Source: Acanthacorydalis orientalis (taxonomy: Eukaryota; Arthropoda; Insecta; Megaloptera; Corydalidae). From it: a stretch of 64,000 nucleotides of DNA. The position numbers and the translations under genes were made by a program. Shown here piece by piece: positions 11,810-21,735 of the stretch (within the stretch, counting starts at the first letter, position 1; each line of letters begins with the position of its first letter). The notes beneath the pieces are model-generated. The model was not told the DNA's origin. It was given only the letters and a program-made list of their open reading frames with translations, and made no database searches. The DNA is taken from contig CM068322.1 of assembly GCA_034766995.1 (NCBI GenBank), positions 7,025,589 to 7,089,588 on the forward strand. Reading direction: 5' to 3'.

Positions 11810-12515
11810 TATTGAGATTTGAAAATAGAGGAAATATTTTTTGGACGTAAATATTAAAATTTAAGAACACATCTTTATGATCTCTGCAATAACTTATTAT
11901 TAATTTTTATTTGTTTGTATTAATGAATCTGCAGCTTCGTTATTTTCACAGATTTTTTTCAAAAGTGCAAATAACTGTTTAATTTCATCGAAAAAATTAA
12001 GAATGGGAAAGAAAATAAAAAATTAGCAATAAAAAATCGGTTTTTGTAAAAAAAATAATAGTGCATACATTAACTATTAACAATAATATATTCGAAAGTC
12101 TTTGGAAATGAATCGTAGGGTTCTTTAAATAAATCAGTAGAAAATTGACTTCAAGTTTGGACTGTCCTCTATTTAAATAAATAGTCATTACTACCTTTAT
12201 ACATTTTCTATAGTTTTAAAATCTAAATAAAATGTAAATTCATTCTATAATTAGATTATTATTTACTAATTCTGTAAGCCACATATTCCTTTCTTCTATG
12301 ATTAGCTCTTATTTTATTCACTCTCAGGAAAATATCTTATAGTTAAAGATATACCTAAGGATCATGAAAATCGAATTTAATTTTAAAGAAAAGAACTCGC
12401 ATCTGCCTTATAGGATTCGTATAGAATAATAAACAGTAGGTACACAGGAAAACAGCACAATGGAGACGATACCTACATATTTTCTTTCTAAGACCAAGTT
12501 TGTAATTGTTCTGCT

Positions 12516-12577
<62 letters not shown>

Positions 12578-12811
12578 GTGTATGTAATATATTCTGGAAT
12601 ATTCATTTTTGTTATATGATTTGTTCTATTTTATATTGTTCAACGAAAGGACTTCTTTGTACTTAAGACCAGTTTATTTTCTAACCAATAAGAGGTTACG
12701 TTCATGCACATGGAGCTTTCCAATTCAAAGTGCTCTCACTTTTATGACATAAAACATAGCTCCAAAGAACCGCAAAGACAAGGCATTTGGTGTTTTTGCA
12801 ACTTTTTTCAG
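11810..12811. other. AT-rich spacer with a long (TA)n tract
   Basis: Contains a TA tract at 12519-12573. Upstream is A/T-rich sequence with no supported gene. The part just before 12812 (12690-12811) is more complex and ends in a pyrimidine run plus AG that could be a splice acceptor for the segment that follows. Confidence 0.5.
12519..12573. repeat. (TA)n microsatellite, about 27 units
   Basis: An uninterrupted alternating TA run. Both strands stay open through it and give meaningless Ile-Tyr frames. Confidence 0.95.
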
Positions 12812-12975
12812 ATAGCTGGCAAAAAGAGATAACATCAGTTTCAGAATATAAAGACTATTTTCAAAAACATAGGATAAATACTGATTTTCTAAACTCTAAT
12901 ACCTCTCGGAACGGTAGACATGCGGAAGGTACTAAATACATGTCACGTAACATTAAAAAAACCGCTAGAAAATAG
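12812..12975 (+). CDS. Possible terminal exon, unknown protein
   Basis: After a pyrimidine tract ending in TTTTTTCAG (to 12811), a frame runs to a TAG at 12973-12975. It encodes a hydrophilic segment starting SWQKEITSVSEYKDYF and ending in a basic tail, NIKKTARK. The codons are less A/T-biased and the residues more varied than in nearby chance frames, and a splice acceptor sits in the right place. I recognise no domain. It could be the last exon of a gene whose other exons lie elsewhere, a decayed transposon piece, or chance. An open run of about 54 codons is not strong evidence in itself. Confidence 0.2.
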
Positions 12976-13166
12976 TAAAACTTGAGTCATATGCTTCTGT
13001 GTTCTATACTCATTATGTTCATTTATTATGCCTTCTGAACGTAGCTTAAGATTGCAGTTTTTGTAAGTATATTGATGATAAAATACTAAAATATTTGTAC
13101 TCTAAATCGCTACTGTGAGTATTTGGTTGTCGTGTTTTAATAAATAATGCGGTTACTTTCACGAAG

Positions 13167-13619
13167 TATGGTAATAGGAAAATAATTGAGGATAGGAATT
13201 TAATTACTAATTTTTCTTCAAATTGCGCTGTTGAATTAAAGATGAAAAAGAAGGAAATATGATTAATTTTTTGTGTTCAAACTGATTGGAAAGTCAGCAG
13301 AAATTTCTTGTAAATTAAACGATGTTTGTTGTGTGGACACTGTCAAAAAACGTACGGTACAATGGTGATTTCAAAAAATTCGTGCTGGAGACGGGAGCCT
13401 TAAAGATGGAGGTCACGAGCGACCTTTTTCAGTTCATAACGACCAACTGAAGGAGTTTGTTGAATCTGAACTGCGCACAACAATTCGAGAGCTTGTACAA
13501 AATTTAGGAGTTAGTCATCTAACAGTTCTGGACTTCTTCAAACAGCTAGGAAAATCCAAAAAGAGAAAAAATTATTAATTTGAAAGTCATAAACCGTAAT
13601 TATTTTTCTATGAGCCTAA
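13167..13619 (+). mobile_element. Internally deleted mariner derivative, copy C (shortened 5' leader)
   Basis: About 453 bp. The left end is diverged (TATGGTAATAGGAAAATAAT); the right end is typical (AAACCGTAATTATTTTTC, then GCCTAA). About 100 bp of leader found in the other copies is missing after the left end. The transposase N-terminus is partly readable: KIRAGDGSLKD, FSVHNDQLKEFVESEL, TTIRELVQNLGVSH, LDFFKQLGKSKK, then the shared joint to the right end. In-frame stops break it. The TA flank is no longer intact on the right (TG). Confidence 0.8.
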
Positions 13620-14089
13620 TGCAAGAATCCGCTTGGACTATCTAAATTGATGGTTGTTGACAAAAATTACCGAAATATGAGATTTTATTATCGGTTGAAA
13701 AATTTAAAATAGAACAAGACATGCTACAGAAACAATATACATACTATTTTAAGTATTAAATACAAATATATTGTATTTTTTGTTTATTTTCCCTTAGCAT
13801 AGTGTTTTCAAAATTTCATAATATGATGTTCAATAATATAAGAAATATAAAAAGAAACGGTTAGAACTTACATAATTTGAATCGATTGTAGATGTAATTA
13901 ATTTAGTTGATATTATGTTTGAAACATTTATTCCGATTGCTACAAATTACTTAAAAAAATTATAAGGTTTATAAACTTTCAAAGTTTAATTATCTGTCAG
14001 TGTTCAGTATCAGTGTTAGTTTATTAAAGTCTTAAACGATAAAAACTTTTTTCGTTTGATGTCTAATTACATAAGATTGAGAATCAAAC
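13620..14089. other. AT-rich spacer, nothing recognised
   Basis: Low-complexity A/T sequence with no open frame of interest, no TA tract and no element ends. Confidence 0.5.
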
Positions 14090-14560
14090 AAGCTCGACGT
14101 GTAAATAAACGATTTATAAGCTCCATTTCATTATAATAACGAGCCGTAACTTTTATCGTTTCTGAACTTTCAATAAGTATGTGACACGCGTTTTACATAA
14201 ATTATCTGTAGGCGAAATCAAATTAGCGACATCCACGCTAACTTTTTTGTTTACAACGAAATAAAACACTCTCGATTGTGTGATTCATCTTCGTACGATA
14301 AAGATAATACTTCCACTTAGCGCGAAAACAACATCGTCGGAGGACGATTCACTTACCTAAGCGTTAACATTATTGACGACATGTCGAAGAACAGATCAAA
14401 GAAAAAAGTTGCAAGATCAAAAAGCCGTTAGCAGTGAGTTTCCAATCATTGCGTGGGATGCGAACGCGCGCGTAAACAACGAATTTGCGACGCACACCGC
14501 GTCGTCCGATCGCAGTAAATGGTACAGTTTTATCGATGTCGTCGCATTGGTGCCATTTAT
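14090..14560. other. GC-richer island, candidate regulatory DNA
   Basis: Complex sequence with words such as GCTCGACGTG, TATGTGACACGCG, AGCGCGAAAACAACATCG and GCGAACGCGCGCG. Frames on both strands cross it (102 codons on the minus strand, 67 on the plus) but neither resembles a known protein, and they overlap each other. That fits non-coding DNA with few stop codons because of its GC content. It lies directly upstream of the possible exon at 14577. Confidence 0.35.
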
Positions 14561-14576
14561 CTTGAGATATTTTTAA

Positions 14577-14759
14577 GTATGGCTTGTTTGTAAAGACAAA
14601 CTGTTTACGAAGAAGAGACATCAATATGCAAGTGAGATTGGTAGACTTCTGAAAGATGTTACTTTGGAATATCGGCAAGAAAATGTGGATGCGATAATTT
14701 GGTTAAAATATTCATCAATTTATAAACAACTTAATGTATGTAATTTACAAACAACTTAA
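14577..14759 (+). CDS. Possible terminal exon, unknown protein
   Basis: An open segment begins right after TTTTTAAG (a weak splice-acceptor-like sequence) and ends at TAA 14757-14759. It reads as a charged, probably helical stretch: KDKLFTKKRHQYASEIGR, LLKDVTLEYRQENVDAIIW, LKYSSIYKQL. Its amino-acid make-up is much more protein-like than the neighbouring frames. No domain is recognised and no start codon lies in frame, so it would have to be a spliced exon or a relic of a coding sequence. Homology of the translated segment would settle it. Confidence 0.22.
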   Translation, partial: VWLVCKDKLFTKKRHQYASEIGRLLKDVTLEYRQENVDAIIWLKYSSIYKQLNVCNLQTT

Positions 14760-15538
14760 GTTTTTTCATTTTGTAAATTATGCTGGAAGAATTTTAGAAT
14801 AAATATTGTTATAAAATATTCAGAACATCATCAGGCTGTTTTTCAAAAATATTCATTATGTTACGAAACATACTGCATATCAATCTTTTTTTTACAAAAT
14901 CGTAATTTCTGATTTTAAACGAAGAAGTATTTAGCTACTTTTTAACTTTTAAGTGGATACAAAAATGAGCCGCTTTTTGTGTTTTTATCCATAGATTGTT
15001 CACTTTTTCACAACTGAAGTAACCGTCATATAGTTATCTCTATATATTAATATATAATTTAATATTAATTTCATAAATGTTACAATTTAATAGATCTAGT
15101 TATGTATATATATGATCAATTCAATTATATTAATACTGTTTTAAAATAATTTGTCTCGAATTTATTTAGTAAATAAAAAGTAGTCAACTTTACACATTCA
15201 CACTTAGATTTGGGAAACAGACAATAGTGCAAGTTAAATTACATCTGGATTTTTTTATACAGAAAAGAAAACGAAAGTATACAGAATTAAAGACACAAAC
15301 ATATACTTTTCAAATAATTATTTTCAAAATTATATTATGATTCAGAAAAATATTTCCTTACATATCTTAATAAGTGTACTAAAAAAAATACAATATCAAA
15401 AATAAGTTAATTCAAAAAATGAATAGTAATTGCAATAAAATTTCTACACTTATCTACAAAGTATAAATGTAGTTCAAGTTATATTTTTCATTTTAAAATT
15501 GCAATTGTGTGTTTCTATTTGGCAAAATTGACTATAAA
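14760..15538. other. AT-rich spacer, nothing recognised
   Basis: A/T-rich unique sequence without frames, tracts or element ends. The upstream part of the retrotransposon that follows is missing, so this is probably just flanking DNA. Confidence 0.5.
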
Positions 15539-15980
15539 TAAAACAATTATTCGTCCAGTTGTGACATATGGATGCGAGATCTGGACAATGACTGCGGCGG
15601 ACGAAAATTGTCTAGGGGTTTGGAAAGAAAAAAAATACACAATCTTTGGCACTAAATAATTAGAAAACGGAGAGTATATTAGAATAAATAACTGAGAATA
15701 GAATGAGCTAATAAGGAGCGAGGATATTGTCCGTTTTGTCAAGGCACTGCGTTTAAGATGGGCTGGACACCTAATAAGAATGGACGACAGTCGAACTCAA
15801 AGTAGCCTTTCGCGATATCTCAGATCGTACCAGAGCCAGAGGCTGTCCCAGTGCTAGATGGTTAAACGGTGTAGAGAATGACGTACGTTCAATTCAAGTT
15901 AATAAGTGGAGAAAGTCACACAAGATCTTCCATTACGGAGGAACATCTTAAAAGAGGCCAAAGTTCATCCCGAGCTTTAG
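15539..15980 (+). pseudogene. Non-LTR retrotransposon reverse transcriptase, C-terminal remnant
   Basis: Reverse transcriptase of a non-LTR (LINE-type) element, which copies its RNA at a nicked target. Only the C-terminal part remains. KTIIRPVVTYGCEIWTMT at 15541 is the thumb-region motif common to these enzymes. Next come a decayed segment with three stops, then EDIVRFVKALRLRWAGHLIR and MDD. After a frameshift near 15820 come a GCPSARWLNGVENDVR block, NKWRKSHKI, and after another shift EAKVHPEL with a TAG at 15978-15980, matching the usual C-terminus. This is typical 5' truncation and decay. I cannot name the clade from this piece alone. Confidence 0.8.
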
Positions 15981-16841
15981 CTCTATTAGAAAAAAGATTG
16001 TATGTTTTTATGTTTATTGTATGTTCTAATCCCATTAATGCGTTGTCCTGGTCGACTTTATCCTTTCGAATTACTTGCGTTTACAATCTCCACTACTAGT
16101 TTCAGAACATGTACTATCTTTAAATTTTAAATACTTTTAGTATAATAAATCTTCTTGAAGATGGAACACGTGCCAAAAGTAGTAGTAGAGAAAATAAACT
16201 TAAGTAATTAATGAATAAAAACCACTAGTATAACTTCCTATTTAATTATATTCTTCATTTTAATTAAATGTTATTCTTGTTACTTTCCTTTTATTTTATC
16301 ATGAACAATGTTTACTTTTACGTGCATTATGAATCTGAATTCTGAACAGAATTTAAAAACATAGTTTTGTACACTGAGATTAAAATATGCTATTGATTAA
16401 AATATTTATGTTTGCTATGCGGTTAAATTTTAGTTCAGTATATGAAACTCTGTGTTTTTAAATAATTTCAAATAGATAATTACTTTCTATGAACTGTAAT
16501 AAATTATTATTTAATTAAATTCATTCCACTATGCATGTTTCTGCATTATATAAATGCACAATATATGTTTATTGTTGATTTTAAGCAAAAAAGTTAACTC
16601 TAATTTAAAATCTAAAACTAAATATCGATAATACTGTATGCTCTATAGCAGAGAATGAGTTTAAAAGTGATTATGGAAACATTTTCAGTAGTTTATTGTC
16701 ACAAAAAATTATTACATTAATCTAACTTTATAGTTTTAGAAAAATTGATTTGCTGAAGTCCATAAAAATAGATCTGTTCCAAGTTATCATTGAAAAATTT
16801 TAAATTAAAATGTAAGTAATTAAAAAAAAATAAAATTTAAT
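15981..16841. other. AT-rich spacer
   Basis: The first bases may be the 3' untranslated tail of the retrotransposon, but no poly-A tail or target duplication can be made out. The rest is A/T-rich with nothing recognised. Confidence 0.45.
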
Positions 16842-17293
16842 TTAACACTTTTGGGTGCTAAATGCTTTTGACGAGTGTGTTGCGTTTGCGTGGAATACTG
16901 TAGTGTATGTGGCACGCCTTAGCGCTGAATACCTTTTGAGCAACGCGTTGGAGTGTGGTGTTGTTTCCATAAAATCGAACTTGCTTTTTTTTGCATTTTT
17001 GTCTCTTTATTGATTTTTAGGGTTTTCTAAATTCACAAAATTAGTTTCAGAAACAACTTATAAACAACTGTCGCAAAAAATCCTTTCATCACTTCTTACT
17101 TTAATATTTTTAAGTACAAATACAATGGGCACGTAAATACGTCCATAGCGACTACAGTGCCCAATTCTATGAACGTGTTTACACTCCTATAGCGCTCTAG
17201 TATGCCAATTAATAGATTTGTTTACACACTTTTAGCGCTCCAGTGTACCAATTACTAGACGTGTTTACACGCCTATAGCACCGAACAGGTTAA
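16842..17293. mobile_element. piggyBac-like non-autonomous element with internal minisatellite
   Basis: TTAA stands at both ends (16842-16845 and 17290-17293), the piggyBac target duplication. The ends are a short inverted repeat: CACTTTTGGGTGCTA on the left and, read inward, CCTGTTCGGTGCTA on the right. The 444 bp between have no transposase frame. The right half is a degenerate 43-44 bp tandem repeat (listed separately). The left half has its own repeated words (GAGTGTG...TTGCG and GCAACGCGTTGGAGTGTGG). Subterminal repeats are usual in piggyBac elements, where they bind transposase. The family is inferred from TTAA and the ends only. Confidence 0.65.
17127..17289 (+). repeat. 43-44 bp minisatellite inside the piggyBac-like element
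   Basis: Units start at TAGCG/TAGCA 17146, 17190, 17233 and 17276 (last one partial), with a half unit before the first. The shared pattern is TAGCGCTC.AGTRT.CCAATT, then .TAGA.GTGTTTACAC.CCTA. Units differ from each other by about 20 percent by eye, so the array is old. GTGTTTACAC in each unit is itself a partial palindrome. Confidence 0.8.
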
Positions 17294-17384
17294 TACAATA
17301 TAGTTATCAGTGGGGATAAATACACTTTCACAAATTAATTTTTTTTGATCTTATATTTTTTTTGTACTTTAACGCACAATAATG

Positions 17385-17520
17385 ATTGTTTTGTCATTGA
17401 AATGCGCATAAGTAGCAATCAAATGTAATCAACAAATTGTTGAATATTATATGTCTGAAAAAATATATGATTTGTAAGTTTAATGGATTTTTTTTTGTGA
17501 AAGTATCTGTCGTATAACCC
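17385..17520 (+). repeat. Dispersed AT-rich repeat copy
   Basis: Reads gtcattgaaatgcgcataag, then a TTGAATATT...CTGAAAAAA word and a GTGAAAGTATCTG tail. These are in the same order as in the copies at 8080, 45870 and 58560. Only one arm is recognisable. Confidence 0.45.
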
Positions 17521-17594
17521 AAAGAAAAATTAAATACAGTCTATTAGTTCTTTAATACATACATACAAGGGCTTTTACATATGGAGATTATTTT

Positions 17595-17655
17595 ATAGTG
17601 CTAATTAAGAACGTTTAAATTATTAATTATTAAATAGTGCTAATTAAGAACGTTT
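17595..17655 (+). repeat. Local direct repeat, 22 bp, twice
   Basis: ATAGTGCTAATTAAGAACGT plus TT occurs at 17595-17616 and 17634-17655, identical, 39 bp apart. It is a recent small tandem duplication. Confidence 0.85.
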
Positions 17656-18889
17656 TGAATAATAATTTTAAATATTTTTTTTTGTTTATTTTTTACTTAA
17701 GTTACCGAGACTCCGCAGTATAATCAAAATTTAATTACCAATTATATATGAATCAAAACGTTTCGAAAACTTAAATATTATTAAACTTTTGTTCTGGTTA
17801 CTACTAGCAGTCATTATATATTGTATCATTTATATCATCATTTACATTTAATATTTCATAGAAACATGATGCTTTCCAAGTTAAATTCGTTTCGTATACT
17901 TTTCTCATCGGAAAAAATAAGAAAAAAATGTTTTTGTTGACAGTGATTGGTTTTGAAATTATTTTTTAAATTCACTCTCTACTGTAACACGAGAAGAAGT
18001 ATTTATTTGATGTAGAGAATATTTTTTATTCCAAAATTATTTAGTTGAAAGAAAATTTAATTATTCGTTATTTGAAATAAAATTATTATAATTAGTGATT
18101 TTCGTCATTGCTTACATTTGATGTTTTGTGTTAAAAACAACATGTATGAAAATACATCTAAAGAAATTAGAACATAAATTTATTTCAGTTTAAGTACAAA
18201 CATGACAAGTACTGTGCAAGCCGATAATTCAAACGCGTTTAATACGAGTTAAAAGTGACTGGGCTACATATAAGCAGACAGATACTCTTTTAGAGAGAAA
18301 AAATATAATAATAATCTCTTTAGTCTCTCAGAGTACACAATTACACAGAGTATTTAAATGAAAAGGGCCGAATAAACACATGTATAATGTTTCACATAAA
18401 GCACGTTCCTCTTTTATATACATACACACAACTGTAGAAAGTACATTTAAACGCGTTTAATACTGAAATATGAAATAAAAAAACAGACACAACAAATAAA
18501 TGAATCAAAAAAGTGCTTTATTCCCCTTCTCTAGCTCGAAATTATTATTTACAAAAAAAATACACAAACATACACACTGCCTTCCCTACAGACAGAAACT
18601 GTAACAGCAGATTTCGTCCTCATTTAAATTACACATATCCTGTAATGTTGATTACACTGAATGTAACATGAGGTAATGAACTTACCATCCTTTGCCATTT
18701 GACCCTATTAGTGTCGTAAATAACCATAACTGCGTATCGGTTAGAGTGAAACGTTTGACTATGATATCTTTTACAATTTAGCACCAACATTAGGCACACA
18801 CACACTCATCATTTTATATATATATATACATACATACATACATATGTGTTTGTGTGTATATGTTAAATAACTGTGTGTGTGTGAAGTGT
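17656..18889. other. AT-rich spacer with short repeated words
   Basis: AAACGCGTTTAATAC occurs twice (about 18231 and 18450), roughly 220 bp apart, and a TATG/TACA microsatellite lies at about 18815-18890. No gene is supported. Confidence 0.45.
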
Positions 18890-19260
18890 GTACATCTTGT
18901 CGCGACGAAGATATCACCAGTTATAACTTGGCGTGCGGTAGTACAAAATAAACATTATCGTCTTGCAAGTGTGAGTTCGTAAACGTATGTATGATTGTAT
19001 GTGTGTGTACGAGTAAGGCGGTGCATAAGGGTTGGAAGACGTGTCACCTCATGCGCCGAGCAACGTTAGTTATCTCCTTATCCGGTATAAGGGCAGGGTG
19101 TATGTTTGAAAACGGAGTGGAACTAACAATTCTGCTAAGAGGCCACAGGCGACAGAATCGCTACTTTTGCAACACAACTTTTCGTTGTAGTGAAATTCAG
19201 TATGTTCAAATTCACTGTCTGGATGGCTATGTATTTATGTATGTAAATGTAGATTAACTG
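18890..19260. other. GC-richer island, candidate regulatory DNA
   Basis: Complex sequence between AT-rich flanks, with GTCGCGACGAAG, GCGTGCGGTAG, CATGCGCCGAGC and AGGCCACAGGCGAC words. An 88-codon plus-strand frame (18991-19257) spans it but starts in a TG microsatellite and has no recognisable domain, so I treat it as chance. It could also be an exon of an unrecognised gene. Confidence 0.3.
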
Positions 19261-20528
19261 GATAATAAATAGCTTTAATTAAAAATTCAACGTTTCGAAA
19301 TAACGCGGACGAAAGATAGAAAGTTTTCTGTTTTAAAATATATTAAACGCCTTTTTTTTTAAAAAAAAAGAAATAAATTAGATATATTATTAAGTAATTC
19401 ATATAAAATAGTTTACAAAATATTAAAAATCTGTTCTCGTTTTATTTCACAAATTGATATCTTACTCCGTCATAAATCATAAAATTATTTTTATTAAAAA
19501 TAATGAATAATTGATTATTTTGATTGTTGTATGCAAATATTTCTAAAGATTCTATTATCTTCAGAACACATACATGTAAAAGAACCTGTATTAGAACGAA
19601 CTGCGATTGATGAAATTTCCCTCTTCATTAGAAACTCATTCTTTCTGAATGTTGAAGAACCTTTCAAAGTATATGAAAGTTACATTTATAGTCTTCTCTG
19701 CACGTTCATAGCAATCGAATTATTTATTTAAGTTTATGTTTTGTTTGAAATTTAAAGGTATTCAGTAGAGATAGACTTTGAATGTGTTTCAATCAATTCA
19801 CTGATATATTTATTTACGACATAAACGAAATTTGTTCATAAGTTGGATAACATTATTGATTATAATTCTAGGAAACTCGTCATAATAATTCAATAGGTTT
19901 GTGCATATTTTTTTTCTGTAAATTTATTTTCTTAAACTCTTTCATTTTATCCAAAGTATATCTAATAATAAAAAAAGCATATCTAATCTTTATATCTAAA
20001 TTAATTGCATTCTAGATGTTTTATTCTTTCTAAATTACTTTACTGTAGGTTTTTATCTTTTTAGTGAGTCTAATAACTTAATTCTTTCATCTGTTAGCAG
20101 TATTGCTCATATGATATTATTTAGTTTAGAGGTTGAATATTTTCTCTGCTGTCAGAAAGAAGTACGTTAATTTAATTTTTAGAGTCTAAAATCTGTAAAA
20201 ATTTTTCGTAACTAGGAACATTGTGCAAAATGCAATATTTCTTTTATGAGAATTATTTTCTCTGAAATATCATTTAAAACCTTCTAATAATGAAAATATG
20301 CCAACATAATATTAAAAAAAAATCAGTAACTCAGACTTTTTAACTAGAATTTGGTCTCTGCGGTTGTAAGGAATTGTAAATTGCATATATAAAATTTAAT
20401 ATGGTGGTGTATATGTATCATAAACGAAACAGTGAATTATACGAAATTCGAGGACCATCTGTGTTATTTATTGGCATTCACTTTTCATATAAATCGAATG
20501 AAAAAATAAAATCTGTTTCATTAATATA
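19261..20528. other. AT-rich spacer, nothing recognised
   Basis: A/T-rich unique sequence. The 66-codon frame at 19531-19731 (starts MQIFLKILLSSEHIHVK) has no recognised similarity and ordinary A/T-driven composition. No tract or element end is seen. Confidence 0.45.
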
Positions 20529-21275
20529 TTAGCTTGGTAGAAAAATAATTGCGGTTATGCACCTATTTATGAAGCTTTTTTGATTTTCCTGGCTATTTCG
20601 TGTAGAACTGTTGGATGACTAACGCCTAACCTTTGTGCATGCCTTCGAATTGTTCTATTTGGTTCTGATTCAACTAATACCTTCAATTGGTCGTAATAAA
20701 CTGAAGGAGAACACCCACGAACTTCTTCATCTTCAAGTCTCTCATCCCCAGCTCGAAAATTTTGGAATTACCGTTACATCGTACGTTCCTTAAAGGCTAG
20801 CACACATTTGGACGAATTGCATTGTTTTGAAAAAATCCCCACGGATCGCTTTCATACATTTTATATGTGCCATCGCATACACTGTCGGGGCGGGTCAAAC
20901 CACAGTACGTTGGAATCGGTTGGCAGGCGGATTTTTGACCGATCCGCAACGATGCAATCCGTTCTAATGTGCGCTAGCTTTTACAGTACTCACACCAAAA
21001 GCATCGTTTAGTTTATGAGTAGTTTCTGTAGTTTTACCACCTGTTTTGAACTCATATAATAAATTTCTCTTATTTGCTTCTTTTCCATCTTTAATTCAAT
21101 AATCCAATTTGAAGCAAAATTAAAAACAAACCAAAGTCGGTATTACCAAAATACAGATCGAAAAAGCAAGTCAAAATAATATTGACATGAACGCGATGAA
21201 ACGATAATTTCATTGAAAAACATTAAAGTTTGAATTCAGAAAACGAAAACCGTAATTATATTCTTACCAAACTTT
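20529..21275 (-). mobile_element. Internally deleted mariner derivative, copy D, carrying a nested element
   Basis: The left end TTAGCTTGGTAGAAAAATAA has TA before it. The right end (AAAACCGTAATTATATTC and beyond) is diverged, so 21275 is approximate. Minus-strand transposase pieces include SVYYDQLKVLVESEPNRTIR-like and FRAGDERLEDEEVRGCS-like readings, then the leader (GCAAATAAGAGAAATTTATT). The copy is longer than its relatives because a 188 bp inverted-repeat element is inserted at 20793-20980. Without it the length is about 560 bp, as in the other copies. Confidence 0.85.
20793..20980. mobile_element. 188 bp inverted-repeat MITE nested in mariner copy D
   Basis: The left end AAGGCTAGCACACATTTGGA and the right end read inward, AAGCTAGCGCACATTAGAAC, form an inverted repeat of about 30 bp (through GGATTGCAT). 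TTA stands on both sides (20790-20792, 20981-20983). Other copies of the host element read CCTTAACAGT at this point, so the insertion site is directly visible. A 3 bp TTA duplication and these ends fit the PIF/Harbinger group. One base at the edge is ambiguous, so a TTAA (piggyBac) site is a less likely alternative. It is GC-richer than the host and has no coding capacity. Confidence 0.8.
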
Positions 21276-21414
21276 TTAAGTCTTGTGTTATTTTCCAAAA
21301 AGCTAATGGAAAATAAGTTTATCATTTTCCATAATTTTATATTTTATCAAATTATTTACTAATAAGCAATGTGTGCGTATTTTAATAAATGAAATGAAAA
21401 CAGTGGTTCTGTAT

Positions 21415-21735
21415 ATTTTTAACAAATATTCTAAAAAGTGAAATTTTCACAAATAAATTTTTCAGTCACTACAAAAATCAAAAAACTTTTTGATCAAAAA
21501 TAGTTAGTAATTGATTATTGACTTTCAATTTATTATTGTGTATATATTTGTTATTAAATTGATCGAATGATCTGAGTTCAAATTCAATAACGGTATTTTC
21601 GGCAAGAATCAAAAATTTCTTACTAATAAATTATTAAGCATTTTTGATCAGATTTTTTTGTGGTTTATGAGCGAGTAAAAGTATCATTATTGGAAGTGAG
21701 TTTAGCCACAGCACCAAAACTATTTTATAAAAAAA
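21415..21735. repeat. Dispersed AT-rich palindromic repeat, both arms present
   Basis: The left arm reads in reverse (ttttgatcaaaaatag, then taattgattattga, about 21500-21525). The right arm reads forward (aagcatttttgatcagattt, then ttgtggtttatgagcg, then gagtttagccacagcacc, about 21635-21718). The arms complement each other around a centre near 21570, giving a hairpin-type element of about 320 bp. It serves as the reference copy for the family. I see no clear target duplication. Confidence 0.55.

Noticed and set aside
17127..17289. Tandem units as a CRISPR array
   Set aside because: Units are directly adjacent and diverged, without unique spacers, and lie inside a TTAA-flanked eukaryotic transposon.
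20808..21011. 67-codon frame as a small cysteine/histidine protein
   Set aside because: It spans the nested 188 bp inverted-repeat element and its host mariner copy; it is a chance frame in GC-richer DNA.
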